The notes beneath the pieces are model-generated. The model ran no database searches and was not told the origin of the DNA. It saw only the letters and a list, made by a program, of their open reading frames with translations. Below, in pieces: positions 34,439-43,357 of a DNA stretch of 64,000 nt. The position numbers and the translations under genes are program-made. The stretch's first letter is position 1; each line of letters begins with the position of its first letter. The DNA is from Sphingobacterium cellulitidis (GTDB lineage Bacteria; Bacteroidota; Bacteroidia; Sphingobacteriales; Sphingobacteriaceae), in the NCBI GenBank assembly GCA_002245855.1, contig NOUX01000011.1, positions 1-64,000 of the forward strand, given 5' to 3'.

Positions 34439-34897
34439 CTAGAAGTTGTCTTTGTCTTTGGTATTCATGATGATGGTCACGGGGCCATCGTTGCGAAGGT
34501 CAATCTTCATGTCTGCGCCGAAAATTCCCATTTGAACCGTCTTACCCAATCCATCGGATAGGAATTTTCCCATTTCTTCATACATAGGCTTTGCCTTGTC
34601 TGGTTTTCCCGCACGAAGAAAGGAGGGACGATTCCCCTTTTTTGTTTGTGCAAAAAGTGTGAATTGAGAAATCAATAGGATATTGCCCTGAATGTCTTGA
34701 ATCGACTTGTTTATTAAGCCCTGCTCGTCTGAAAAGATTCTCAGATTGATTAATTTTTGACCCAACCATTGAAGGTCCTCAGAGGTGTCTTCTTCTTCAA
34801 CACCTAACAAAACTAGTAAGCCATGTTCTATCTTTCCAGTGATATGATCGTCAACTGTGCAAGAAGCATGAGTTACCCTTTGGATTACTGCTCGCAT
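34439..34897 (-). CDS. dtd: D-aminoacyl-tRNA deacylase
   Basis: 152 residues, typical DTD. It removes D-amino acids (and glycine from tRNA-Ala) from tRNA at the ribosome. The two invariant motifs are SQFTLFAQTKKGNRPSF (near 78-94, SQxT) and NDGPVTIIMNT (near 136-146, NxGPVT), which together form the cis Gly-Pro chirality filter. ATG start; the gene leads a two-gene operon with the MazG-like protein. A weak hairpin separates it from the upstream TonB-receptor gene. Confidence 0.96.
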   Translation of the reverse strand: MRAVIQRVTHASCTVDDHITGKIEHGLLVLLGVEEEDTSEDLQWLGQKLINLRIFSDEQGLINKSIQDIQGNILLISQFTLFAQTKKGNRPSFLRAGKPDKAKPMYEEMGKFLSDGLGKTVQMGIFGADMKIDLRNDGPVTIIMNTKDKDNF

Positions 34898-34980
34898 GGA
34901 TTAAAAGTATTAAGTTAAATTGATTTTGACAAAAATGAATCTGGAATTATCAGTTCTAAAAGGTCATAAATGGAAAATGC

Positions 34981-35000
34981 CCTTCCGAATGAACGGAAGG
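34981..35000 (-). terminator. Possible terminator after the TonB receptor gene
   Basis: CCTTCCG (34981-34987) and CGGAAGG (34994-35000) form a 7-bp GC-rich stem with a 6-base loop. Only a short, interrupted T tract follows on the minus strand. Confidence 0.45.
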
Positions 35001-35029
35001 AAATCTTCTTATTGAGGGGTTTGGTACTA

Positions 35030-37483
35030 TTAAAAACGGATATTCAAGCCCAACATAGCATTGGTTTCTGCCTGTGGGTAATAGAAATTGAAATAGTCTC
35101 TCTTTCCTACAGATTGCATGATCGAGCTATAGGTAAATCCTGATGTTGCATATTTCTCATTGAAGATATTGTTCACCATCAAGTTTAAATCAATATTCTT
35201 CACTCCGAAAATGGAGAAAGAATAGATCGCCTGGAAGTTGTTTACAAATGAAGGATCAATACTTCTCTTAACTTCATTCGTGTTATCCAAATAAATTCTA
35301 GAAATGTACTTGGTCAAGAAACTAAAGCTTAAAGACTCGATTGGCTTATACGTGAAATTGTTTGATAAAACTGTTGATGGAGATTTCGCGATTTCAGTTA
35401 ATTTATGAGTGATTTTTTCGTATTTATCTACTTCAAAGTTATCGTCGTAAATAGGGATGTTTTCTATAAAATTCTTGATTCTATTTTGGCTTAAAGCAGC
35501 GGTTGCTGACCAAGTAAATTTAGGATGTATTCTCCAGCTGGCATCCATTTCAAGACCCATTCTATAACTATTATCCACATTAATACGAACTGCGCTACCT
35601 ACATCATTTAATGCGCCTGTAGGAATTAGCTGGTCCTTGTACAACATCGCATAAGCATTCGCTCCAATAGTTAGGAATTCATTTCTAAAACGATATCCTG
35701 TTTCGATGTCCTGCATTTTTTCAGTCTTAGGAAATGCTCCAATTGGGTTCTCAACATAATCATTCCGAGTCGGCTCTTTACTTGCAAAAGCATATGAAGC
35801 GTAGATGTTGGAATTATTATTTAGAAAATAGGTAATACCAGCCTTAGGATTTACGAAATTATGGTTGTCTTCAAAGGAGAAGTCTTTTATCTTGTCATCA
35901 TCACCTTTTCCATTGTAGATATTATTTCTATACTGAACATCTAGATTAAAGAGAAAGTTGTCCATTCTATAATCTGCTTTTGCATAGAAATTAAAGTCAT
36001 TCTTATTGGCATGACTGAAGTAATATTTATCCTTTATTTGGCTTTGAGGAACTAGGTTAGCCCAGATGACTTCACCATAATGGTCACCTTTATATTGATT
36101 ATATGCACCTCCGAAAGTGAAATTCAAATTTGTTGACGGCTTGTACAACAAGGAGTAAGTTAAGCCATAGAAATGGTTATCCAACCATCTTCTTCTAATT
36201 AAATCGGTGTCTTCAATAGGTTTACCATCGGATTGAACTGGGGCAATTCCATAGTGCTCCAGATTGTCCATTGGTTTGAATTCTTCATAATAACCTGCTC
36301 CACGAGTGTAATGTAAAGCTGTATTAAATATCATCTTCTCAGATTGACGATAAGAATAATTTAAATGAGCATGTGTTTGGGTATAGTTATCAGTCTGATT
36401 ATCGTAAGTATAGTAATTGTATTTACGATTGCCATTTAAGAATCTATCGCGTTCAGTACCGGAGAGCCAAAGGTTTTCAGCATATTCTTCGATTCGGTAA
36501 CCATTTTCTTTGAATAAAGGTTCAGCTACGCCATACCAAGCTTGATAGGTCTTCTCTTTACCTGAGAAAACAGTCGCTTTTAGGCTGTGTTTGTCAGTGT
36601 AAAGGCCCGCATCAACATACATGGATTTCAGGTTTGAAGAAGCGCGTTCCACATAGCCGTCTGATGAGATCCTGGAGAGTCTGGCATTAAAAGCGAATTT
36701 ATTGTTAATCAAGCCAGACCCAGCCTTAATAGTGTTTTTCCATGAGTTGTATGATCCAAATGAGTTATTCAGTTCCAGATAAGGCTTAGTTTCCAAAGCG
36801 TCGGTTTGAATATTTAGGGATGCTCCAAATGCGGAGGGGCCATTTGTAGAGGTTCCAATACCACGTTGAATCTGAATACTTTCCGTGCTGGATGCAAAGT
36901 CAGGCAGGTTAACAAAGAAAGAGCCCATAGATTCCGGGTTATTCAACGGAATACCATTGAGGGTGACATTGATACGTTCGCTATCAGACCCCCGGATCGT
37001 CATACTGGTATACCCGATACCAGCACCTGCATCGGATCCAATAACCACTCCAGGTGTTTGATCCAGTAAATAGGGGATATCCTGACCTAGATTATTTTTA
37101 TTGATATCTTCCTTGGTTATGGTTTTATATGTTGTTGCAGAATTCTCCTTAGCGCGGGTTGCTGAAACGTAAACTTCTTCAAATTGGAGGACTTGGTCTT
37201 TTAATTGAATGGAAAAATTAGCTTGATTTACGGGATTAATTCTTGAAATCTCGGATTTATAACCAATAAAAGAAATTTTTAAGTTATAGAATTGGTTGTT
37301 TAAGTTGTCAAAAACGGCGATTCCGTCCTGATTTGTGGATTTAGCCTGGCCATCAATAGCGACGGTTGCACCATTTGCAGAGGCTCCAGATTTGTCTAAA
37401 ACCCTTACAGTTAACTTTTGTTGAGCAAAGCTCATTAATACAATCAAACATAAGGCTAAAGTTGCCCAAAGCTTGTTAAACAT
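35030..37483 (-). CDS. TonB-dependent outer-membrane receptor under TPP control
   Basis: 817 residues. A signal peptide (about 1-20, ending SFA-QQ) is followed by a carboxypeptidase-regulatory-like domain (about 22-105), a TonB box region (VYVSATRA near 104-111), the plug (about 115-230, TPGVVIGSDAGAGIGYTSMTIRG in parts) and a beta-barrel ending in NIRF. The gene has a TPP riboswitch in its leader, so its expression should fall when thiamin pyrophosphate is plentiful. That makes uptake of thiamin or a precursor the most likely role. TPP-regulated receptors of this type have been predicted in Bacteroidota. No inner-membrane PnuT-type transporter is next to it here. Confidence 0.92.
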   Translation of the reverse strand: MFNKLWATLALCLIVLMSFAQQKLTVRVLDKSGASANGATVAIDGQAKSTNQDGIAVFDNLNNQFYNLKISFIGYKSEISRINPVNQANFSIQLKDQVLQFEEVYVSATRAKENSATTYKTITKEDINKNNLGQDIPYLLDQTPGVVIGSDAGAGIGYTSMTIRGSDSERINVTLNGIPLNNPESMGSFFVNLPDFASSTESIQIQRGIGTSTNGPSAFGASLNIQTDALETKPYLELNNSFGSYNSWKNTIKAGSGLINNKFAFNARLSRISSDGYVERASSNLKSMYVDAGLYTDKHSLKATVFSGKEKTYQAWYGVAEPLFKENGYRIEEYAENLWLSGTERDRFLNGNRKYNYYTYDNQTDNYTQTHAHLNYSYRQSEKMIFNTALHYTRGAGYYEEFKPMDNLEHYGIAPVQSDGKPIEDTDLIRRRWLDNHFYGLTYSLLYKPSTNLNFTFGGAYNQYKGDHYGEVIWANLVPQSQIKDKYYFSHANKNDFNFYAKADYRMDNFLFNLDVQYRNNIYNGKGDDDKIKDFSFEDNHNFVNPKAGITYFLNNNSNIYASYAFASKEPTRNDYVENPIGAFPKTEKMQDIETGYRFRNEFLTIGANAYAMLYKDQLIPTGALNDVGSAVRINVDNSYRMGLEMDASWRIHPKFTWSATAALSQNRIKNFIENIPIYDDNFEVDKYEKITHKLTEIAKSPSTVLSNNFTYKPIESLSFSFLTKYISRIYLDNTNEVKRSIDPSFVNNFQAIYSFSIFGVKNIDLNLMVNNIFNEKYATSGFTYSSIMQSVGKRDYFNFYYPQAETNAMLGLNIRF

Positions 37484-37505
37484 AATAAAAAAAATGTTTT
37501 AAAGA

Positions 37506-37550
37506 GTTAAACTTTCTTGTTGAAAGGGGTTACAACAAGTTCTATTTAAC
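37506..37550 (-). promoter_or_regulatory. Hairpin between TPP riboswitch and start codon, candidate expression platform
   Basis: GTTAAA/TTTAAC (outer) and CTTGTTG/CAACAAG (inner) form a stem between the riboswitch and the ATG. Its loop contains ACCCCT (minus strand; plus 37525-37530), complementary to AGGGGT in the riboswitch core (plus 37656-37661). The T run lies about 12 bases further on, so simple termination is not obvious. A translational or pairing-based switch is possible. Confidence 0.45.
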
Positions 37551-37551
37551 C

Positions 37552-37673
37552 GCCCTATCCCTACGCTGGCATTATCCAGATCAGGTATGTATTTCATGTA
37601 AGTTATTGAAATACAGGGTATAATCTCAGCCTGTTTTTGTGTTTATTAACAAGGCACCCCTAATCGATAGGGC
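37552..37673 (-). promoter_or_regulatory. TPP riboswitch (THI element)
   Basis: On the minus strand the conserved parts are all present: P1 GCCCTATC (37666-37673) with GATAGGGC (37552-37559), AGGGGTGCC, the GGCTGAGAT bulge, ACCTGATCTGGATAATGCC and AGCGTAGGGA. An extended P3 stem (GTATTTCA/TGAAATAC) is also visible. It is about 68 bases upstream of the TonB receptor start. Binding of thiamin pyrophosphate should lower expression. Confidence 0.96.
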
Positions 37674-37838
37674 AAACATAGGCTTTTGGCTAAATAAAAC
37701 AAAATTTAAATATATTTGTAACAAATTCGTAATTATTATTTTATTAGTTAAACTCCTAGTATTTTTTTGTAAATTGCCAACATTGCCTCCAAGAGGCTAA
37801 TTACGCTAACTTTTAAAAAACGGAACTATTAATTTCTT

Positions 37839-39002
37839 ATGAAGTATTACGCTGCTGATGTCGTGTTTCCTGTTGCAGGTCCTGCCATTAAAAAGGGGGT
37901 TGTTGCGATGGATGATCAAGGAGTTGTGAAAGGTGTTTTCAATCCTGGTGAAATTGATGAAAATTTGGTAGAGCAATTCAAAGGAGCATTAATCCCTGGG
38001 TTTGTGAATGCACATTGTCATCTTGAATTATCCCATATGCTTGGTGTAGTGCCTCGAAATACGGGTTTACCTACTTTTCTTTCTACGGTTATCAATGAAC
38101 GTGGAAACCATGAAGAGAAGGTTGAAGCTGCGATGGAAGAAGCAGATAAGTTGATGTATGAGAATGGAATTCAAGCCGTTGGAGACCATGTAAACTCAGC
38201 CGTAACAGCAAAGATCAAAGAAACAAGTCCTATTAAGTATCATACTTTTGTGGAAGTAATGGCAACGAATAAAGAAGATGTTGTTACTCGAATCGATAAT
38301 GCCAAAGAAATTGAGTTTCATTTTGATTATAAACACTCCTCAATTACTCCACACGCGCCGTATTCAGGTTCAAAATTCTTATTTAAGACCTTAAAGAAAG
38401 CTATTAGTGAAGATAATATCATCAGTATCCATAATCAGGAGAGTGATGAAGAAAATAAATTGTTCCGCTATAATAAAGGAGAGTTTTTAGAATTCTTTAA
38501 GAAAATGAATTTAGCAATGGAGGACTTTAGAGCGCAAGCTAGAAATTCATTGCAATCCTTTCTACCTTATATTCCTAGTAAAAACAAATTAATTTTAGTT
38601 CATAATACTTATACTTCGATTAAGGATTTGGATTTTGTGGATAGAATGGGTAGGTCCGTATATTTCTGTTTTTGTCCGAAAGCCAATTTATATATTGAAG
38701 ATAGAATTCCAAAAATTGACAACTTCCTATTAGGTGGTCATGATATCGTTATCGGTACAGATAGTTTGGCATCTAATGATACCTTGGATATTTTAGAGGA
38801 ATTGAAAGTGATTCATCAGGAGTATCCGGATTTGGATTTCAATGAAACCATCAAATGGGCAACTTTAAATGGGGCTAAGGCATTAAACTTAGAGCATGAG
38901 TTAGGTTCATTAGAAGTGGGTAAGAAACCCGGTTTGGTGTTATTAGAAGGTATGGATACTTTCAAATTAAATCCAAAAGTTAAGGTTAGAAGAATTAGAT
39001 AG
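37839..39002 (+). CDS. Amidohydrolase-family protein (cytosine-deaminase/TrzN-like branch)
   Basis: 387 residues. Metal ligands H59 and H61 (VNAHCHLEL), a His in ISIHNQES near 197, one in LVHNTYTS and the Asp in IGTDSLASND near 305-314 match the mononuclear deaminase type of the amidohydrolase superfamily. This branch includes S-adenosylhomocysteine/aminofutalosine deaminases, but the substrate is not determined by these motifs. An alternative reading as aminofutalosine deaminase is not supported by any neighbouring futalosine-pathway gene. It is followed by acylphosphatase after 35 bases. Confidence 0.85.
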   Translation: MKYYAADVVFPVAGPAIKKGVVAMDDQGVVKGVFNPGEIDENLVEQFKGALIPGFVNAHCHLELSHMLGVVPRNTGLPTFLSTVINERGNHEEKVEAAMEEADKLMYENGIQAVGDHVNSAVTAKIKETSPIKYHTFVEVMATNKEDVVTRIDNAKEIEFHFDYKHSSITPHAPYSGSKFLFKTLKKAISEDNIISIHNQESDEENKLFRYNKGEFLEFFKKMNLAMEDFRAQARNSLQSFLPYIPSKNKLILVHNTYTSIKDLDFVDRMGRSVYFCFCPKANLYIEDRIPKIDNFLLGGHDIVIGTDSLASNDTLDILEELKVIHQEYPDLDFNETIKWATLNGAKALNLEHELGSLEVGKKPGLVLLEGMDTFKLNPKVKVRRIR

Positions 39003-39037
39003 TTTCTAATTCTATTTCTTCTTTTACCTTTGTATCC

Positions 39038-39319
39038 ATGAAACATTGGAATATAAGGGTTCGAGGGAAAGTTCAAGGGGTCTTTTTCAGGGCTTCCACG
39101 AAGGCCGTTGCTGATCAATTAGGGGTAAAAGGTTTTGTTCTGAACGAATCGGACGGATCTGTCTATATTGAAGCAGAAGGAGATTCCTTTGGTTTAGAGT
39201 CCTTACTTGGGTTTTGTCAAGAAGGGTCTGAACATGCCGAGGTCAGCCAAGTTGAGTATCAGGAATCTGATGAAATCAAAGGGTTCCGGAATTTTGAAGT
39301 CAAAAAGAAAATCAAATAA
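39038..39319 (+). CDS. Acylphosphatase
   Basis: 93 residues, full length for the family, which hydrolyses carboxyl-phosphate bonds such as acetyl phosphate or 1,3-bisphosphoglycerate. The phosphate-binding loop GKVQGVFFRAST (9-20) carries the catalytic Arg, and the catalytic Asn is in GFVLNESDGSV. The flippase-like gene begins 2 bases after its stop, so the two are probably translationally coupled. The link between the two functions is unclear. Confidence 0.95.
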   Translation: MKHWNIRVRGKVQGVFFRASTKAVADQLGVKGFVLNESDGSVYIEAEGDSFGLESLLGFCQEGSEHAEVSQVEYQESDEIKGFRNFEVKKKIK

Positions 39320-39321
39320 GC

Positions 39322-40809
39322 GTGTCGGTAGTTAAGAAATTTGTCAGCGATACGATGATTTATGGTTTCTCAACCATCTTATCACGAATGCTTGGGTTCT
39401 TGATGACCCCTTTCTTTACAGCAAGATTCAACACCTCCATTTACGGAGTTTTCACTAATCTTTTTTCTTATGCGTCCATGCTGAATGCTATTATTGCATT
39501 TGGGATGGAGACGACATTTTTTCGGTATCTCCAAAAGGAAGATGTCGATAAAGATCGGGTATTCGACAATAGTTTCTTTATTACCTTAATTACGACAGCC
39601 ATATTTTTGTTGTCCGTATTTACCTTTACAGAGCCTATAGCATCCTTCATCAGTACGGGTGACAATATTCCAGATTACATATTATACGTCAAGTTTTTTG
39701 CCTTAATAATTGCTGCGGATGCCATTGCGGTGGTACCTTTTGCGAAATTGCGAGCAGGGGGGCGGCCAATTCGGTATGGACTGGTGAAATTGATCAATAT
39801 CTTGGTGTTTATAGCTGTCAATTTTATTTTATTGGCATGGTTGCCGGAATGGAACAAAAACTCTGAATTTTTTAGAGAAATCAGTTCGGGATGGTTTCGT
39901 GAAGGTTGGTTAGGCAATGTTTTTATAGCCAATTTAACAGCAAGTTTGGTTACTCTACTCTTGTTGATCCCTCAAATAATAGGCTTTCGATTCCGTTTGG
40001 ATAACAAGTTGATTAAGAGTATGCTAAGCTATTCTTTTCCAATTTTAATTGCCAATATTTCCTATATCATCAATGAAAATCTGGATAAGATCATGTTTCC
40101 GAGGTTGCTTCCGGGTGAACAAGGTGATATGGATCTTGGAGTCTATGGAGCAGTTGCGAAAATTGCCATATTTTTAAATCTTTTTGTTACTGCATTTAGA
40201 TTAGGGGCTGAACCATTTTTCTTTTCATATTCCAAAAATGAAAATGCAAGAAAAACATATGCCATGATCATGGAGTATTTTGTGATAGTAATGGTTATCG
40301 TTATGATAGGAATTTGTGCCAATTTGGATTGGTTAAAAGGCTTTATTCGTGGCGGTGCATTAAATCCAGAGGCTTATTGGTCGGGATTATATATTGTCCC
40401 AATTTTACTTTTCAATTACGTGTTATTAGGGGTGTATATGAATCTATCGATCTGGTACAAGCTTTCCGATCAAACCCGATATGGTCTTTATATTTCCGGA
40501 GTAGGTGCCATCATAACCATTATTCTGAATCTAATTTTGATTCCCAGGTATTCGTATGTTGGAGCAGCCTTATCCACTACAAGTGCTTATTTGGTGATGG
40601 TAGTCCTTTCCTATTTCTGGGGGCAGCAAAACTATTCTATTCCTTATAATTCCAAGAAAATTACAGCTTATTTATTGATGGGACTGATTGTATCCTGGTT
40701 TGCCTATTTCGGGCATTTTTGGATAGGAAATTTGGTATTTCTACTGTTTTTGGGAGTAGCATTTTATTTGGAGAAAAATTCCCTTTTAAAAATCCTAAAA
40801 AGGAAATAA
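39322..40809 (+). CDS. Polysaccharide flippase, Wzx/MATE-like family
   Basis: 495 residues starting at GTG, with about 12-14 hydrophobic segments across the whole length. The N-terminal region (FVSDTMIYGFSTILSRMLGF) and the central repeat structure are those of the oligosaccharidyl-lipid flippases (MOP superfamily), which move lipid-linked glycans to the periplasm. It is not next to glycosyltransferases, so the glycan it handles is unknown. It follows acylphosphatase with a 2-base gap and ends at a hairpin shared with dusB. Confidence 0.85.
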   Translation: MSVVKKFVSDTMIYGFSTILSRMLGFLMTPFFTARFNTSIYGVFTNLFSYASMLNAIIAFGMETTFFRYLQKEDVDKDRVFDNSFFITLITTAIFLLSVFTFTEPIASFISTGDNIPDYILYVKFFALIIAADAIAVVPFAKLRAGGRPIRYGLVKLINILVFIAVNFILLAWLPEWNKNSEFFREISSGWFREGWLGNVFIANLTASLVTLLLLIPQIIGFRFRLDNKLIKSMLSYSFPILIANISYIINENLDKIMFPRLLPGEQGDMDLGVYGAVAKIAIFLNLFVTAFRLGAEPFFFSYSKNENARKTYAMIMEYFVIVMVIVMIGICANLDWLKGFIRGGALNPEAYWSGLYIVPILLFNYVLLGVYMNLSIWYKLSDQTRYGLYISGVGAIITIILNLILIPRYSYVGAALSTTSAYLVMVVLSYFWGQQNYSIPYNSKKITAYLLMGLIVSWFAYFGHFWIGNLVFLLFLGVAFYLEKNSLLKILKRK

Positions 40810-40830
40810 TCAATATCCTGAGGCATAAAA

Positions 40831-40852
40831 AAGTCGCTTATTTAAGCGACTT
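40831..40852. terminator. Bidirectional terminator of flippase and dusB genes
   Basis: AAGTCGCTTA (40831-40840) and TAAGCGACTT (40843-40852) form a perfect 10-bp stem with a 2-base loop, A-rich upstream and T-rich downstream. The dusB stop codon (40842-40844) lies inside it. Confidence 0.75.
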
Positions 40853-41837
40853 CTTCTGCAAAATTAAATCTTATTTCCTCTAGTACTTCCAGGATTTCAT
40901 TGACATCCTGAAGGCTTACTAGTTTCATTCTATATTCTTTAAAATTCGGGATACCTTTGAAATAGTTGGCGTAATGACGACGCATTTCAAATATTCCGGT
41001 TTTCTCGCCTTTCCATTCGATAGATTTGGTCAGGTGAGTGTAGCAAACATCGACACGTTCTGAAACCGTAGGTCCCTCTAAACGTTCCCCCGTATTAAAG
41101 AAGTGTTTCACTTCTCTAAAGATCCAAGGATATCCAATGGACGCTCTACCAATCATGATTCCATCGACTTCATATTCTTGTCTCCAAGCAGCTGCTTTTT
41201 CCACGGAATCGACATCTCCATTTCCGAAAATCGGAATTTTGATTCTTGGGTTTCTTTTTACATCCTTGATCATTGACCAATCTGCTTGGCCTTTATACAT
41301 TTGAGCACGCGTACGACCGTGAATCGCTAAAGCCTTAATGCCAATATCCTGCAAGCGCTCAGCTACCTCATATACATTTTTCGTGTTGTCATCCCAGCCT
41401 AAGCGAGTTTTTACTGTCACAGGTAAATGAGTTGCTTCTACGACTGCTTTCGTCATAGCCACCATCTTGTCGATATCTTGCAATAAGCTTGCACCAGCAC
41501 CCCGACATGCCACATTCTTGACAGGACAGCCGTAGTTGATATCAATCAAGTTTGGATTTGCTGCGGTACAGATTTCAGCAGATTGACGCATATGTTCAAT
41601 GTCAGATCCAAAAATCTGAATACCAATGGGTCTTTCGTACTCAAAAATATCAAGCTTTTGGCGTGATTTAGCAGCATCACGAATTAATCCTTCGGAAGAA
41701 ATAAATTCAGTATACATCATATCCACTCCATTTTGTTTACATACGTAACGAAATGGTGGATCACTGACATCTTCCATTGGAGCCAACAATAACGGAAACT
41801 CCCCTAAATCAATATGTTCGCCTATCTTTACCGACAT
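40842..41837 (-). CDS. dusB: tRNA-dihydrouridine synthase B
   Basis: 331 residues of the flavin-dependent Dus family. Visible: the N-terminal APMEDVSD (FMN-binding strand), the TEFISSEG segment, catalytic C111 in VACRGAGASLLQD, HGRTRAQMYKGQADW, and FGNGDV for phosphate binding. A DusB-like subtype fits the length. The coding region ends inside a hairpin. It is downstream of trpC but separated by about 133 bases with a repeat element, so it is probably not part of the trp operon. Confidence 0.92.
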   Translation of the reverse strand: MSVKIGEHIDLGEFPLLLAPMEDVSDPPFRYVCKQNGVDMMYTEFISSEGLIRDAAKSRQKLDIFEYERPIGIQIFGSDIEHMRQSAEICTAANPNLIDINYGCPVKNVACRGAGASLLQDIDKMVAMTKAVVEATHLPVTVKTRLGWDDNTKNVYEVAERLQDIGIKALAIHGRTRAQMYKGQADWSMIKDVKRNPRIKIPIFGNGDVDSVEKAAAWRQEYEVDGIMIGRASIGYPWIFREVKHFFNTGERLEGPTVSERVDVCYTHLTKSIEWKGEKTGIFEMRRHYANYFKGIPNFKEYRMKLVSLQDVNEILEVLEEIRFNFAEEVA

Positions 41838-41865
41838 TTTTTTGAAATTTTTACAAAGATAGCGA

Positions 41866-41981
41866 TTTAGTATTTAGTAGTTAGTATTTAGTAGTTAGAC
41901 CTATGGCGGGCTAACCGCTTCAAAGCCTAAAATCGATAAACAAAGCGCTCTAAATACTCTCTACTAAATACTAAATACTAC
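41866..41981. repeat. TAGTATTTAG-word repeat and inverted repeat between trpC and dusB
   Basis: TTTAGTATTTAGTAG-like words are repeated at 41866-41898. Their complement, CTACTAAATACTA-like words, is at 41950-41981, making a long imperfect inverted repeat around a 50-base spacer. The right copy runs into the 3' end of trpC, so the last two codons and stop (SI*) come from the repeat. A similar degenerate style is seen at 6042-6070 and 33770-33804. Confidence 0.65.
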
Positions 41982-42753
41982 AAGAGAATTTTTTGATGGC
42001 TTCCATTGGGTTTTGTGTTTTCATAAAGTTTTCACCGATTAGGAACGCATTAAAACCAGCTTTTTTGAATGCTTTAATGGTTTCTGGGTCGGAGATTCCA
42101 CTTTCAGAAACTTTAATATATTGGCTTGGTATTTTGTTGACCAGATCATAGGAGTGGTCCAATGAAACGCTGAAATCCTTTAGATTTCTATTGTTTACTC
42201 CGATTGCGTCAATGCTAGGGAAAATGCTTTTATTTAATTCCTCTTCATTGTGGACTTCTAAGAATACGTTAAGTCCCAAAGATTTGGCGTATTCAGAAAG
42301 CGATTTAATTTCCTCCTTTTCCAAACAAGCAGCAATCAAAAGGATGATGTCAGCTCCATAAGCTTTAGCTTCTGCTATTTGATAAGAATCAACAATAAAT
42401 TCCTTTCGTAATAGTGGGATTTGAAGAACGTTTCTGGCAGCTGTCAAATCCTCCAATGAACCTTGGAAAAAATCATGGTCGGTCAAGACCGAAATAGCGG
42501 AAGCACCAGCGTCTTGATAGCCTGCGACCACCTCTTCTACTGTTGAAGTGCCATTTATCAAGCCTTTGGAAGGAGATGCTCTTTTATATTCAGCGATAAT
42601 CCCCGTTTTATTAGGATCCAGGATGCTTTCCCTCAGGTTGTAGCAATTCCTTTGAAACAAAGGCATTGCTTCCAATTCCGCCAAACTAACATTTTTCTTG
42701 GCCGCTGCGACTTCTTCCTTTTTCCTGATTACTATTTTATCTAAAATGGTCAT
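41971..42753 (-). CDS. trpC: Indole-3-glycerol phosphate synthase
   Basis: 260 residues with a single TIM barrel. AEYKRASPSKG (near 54-64) is the phosphate and substrate motif, LLRKEFIVD gives the catalytic Lys, and GVNNRNLKDF, VSESGI and FLIGENFM are the later phosphate-binding strands. It catalyses ring closure of CdRP to indole-3-glycerol phosphate. It follows trpG after 24 bases with no trpD between them, and no trpF fusion is present. Its C-terminal codons overlap a repetitive element. Confidence 0.96.
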   Translation of the reverse strand: MTILDKIVIRKKEEVAAAKKNVSLAELEAMPLFQRNCYNLRESILDPNKTGIIAEYKRASPSKGLINGTSTVEEVVAGYQDAGASAISVLTDHDFFQGSLEDLTAARNVLQIPLLRKEFIVDSYQIAEAKAYGADIILLIAACLEKEEIKSLSEYAKSLGLNVFLEVHNEEELNKSIFPSIDAIGVNNRNLKDFSVSLDHSYDLVNKIPSQYIKVSESGISDPETIKAFKKAGFNAFLIGENFMKTQNPMEAIKKFSCSI

Positions 42754-42777
42754 AATACAAAAAGCTGTTGATGAATT

Positions 42778-43356
42778 TTATTGAGTTCCTTTAATCCAGT
42801 TAGCAATTAATGTCTTCCCATTATCCGTTAGAATGGATTCAGGGTGGAACTGCATGCCCTTGACATCATATTTACTATGTGTTAAAGCCATAATAACACC
42901 ATTAGGGTCTACAGCGGTAACCTTCAGGTCCTCAGGTAAGGTATTCGGGTCAACCGCCCAGGAATGGTATCTACCGATTTTAGAGTCCTCTGGGAAGTTT
43001 TGAAACAAAGGTTCGCTTGGATCCGTGATATGGATTGAAGTTGCCACGCCATGTAGGGGTTTAGGCATGTTGAACAATTTTCCGCCAAAAACCTCCGCAA
43101 TCGCTTGTTGTCCTAAGCAAATACCTAGAATGCTTTTAGTAGGAGCATAGGTTCGGATGACATCGAGTAATAAACCGGCTTCTTCAGGAATCCCTGGTCC
43201 AGGAGACAGAAGTATCTTATCGTATTTATCTACGTCTTCCAGATTGAATTTATCATTTCTAACGACTACATAGCTTTCCTTCAATTCTTGAAGGAGATGT
43301 ACCAGATTATAGGTAAAGGAGTCGTAATTATCGATTACTAATATGGGTTTGCTCAT
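42778..43356 (-). CDS. trpG: Anthranilate synthase component II (glutamine amidotransferase)
   Basis: 192 residues of the class I glutamine amidotransferase type. The nucleophile is C80 in LGICLGQQAIAEVFGG, the His-Glu pair is in GMQFHPES, and SPGPGIPEEAG gives the oxyanion strand. It delivers ammonia to TrpE. It starts 1 base after trpE stops, so it is translationally coupled. In some bacteria the same subunit also serves PabB. Here its tight linkage to trpE and its position behind the trp leader argue for tryptophan synthesis. Confidence 0.95.
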   Translation of the reverse strand: MSKPILVIDNYDSFTYNLVHLLQELKESYVVVRNDKFNLEDVDKYDKILLSPGPGIPEEAGLLLDVIRTYAPTKSILGICLGQQAIAEVFGGKLFNMPKPLHGVATSIHITDPSEPLFQNFPEDSKIGRYHSWAVDPNTLPEDLKVTAVDPNGVIMALTHSKYDVKGMQFHPESILTDNGKTLIANWIKGTQ

Positions 43357-43357
43357 T

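Noticed and set aside
37839..39002. Naming the amidohydrolase as aminofutalosine deaminase (mqnX)
   Set aside because: Motifs are shared by several deaminases, and no menaquinone-futalosine gene is nearby.
41866..41981. CRISPR-like array
   Set aside because: The repeated words are short, degenerate and inverted, with no regular spacers and no cas genes.
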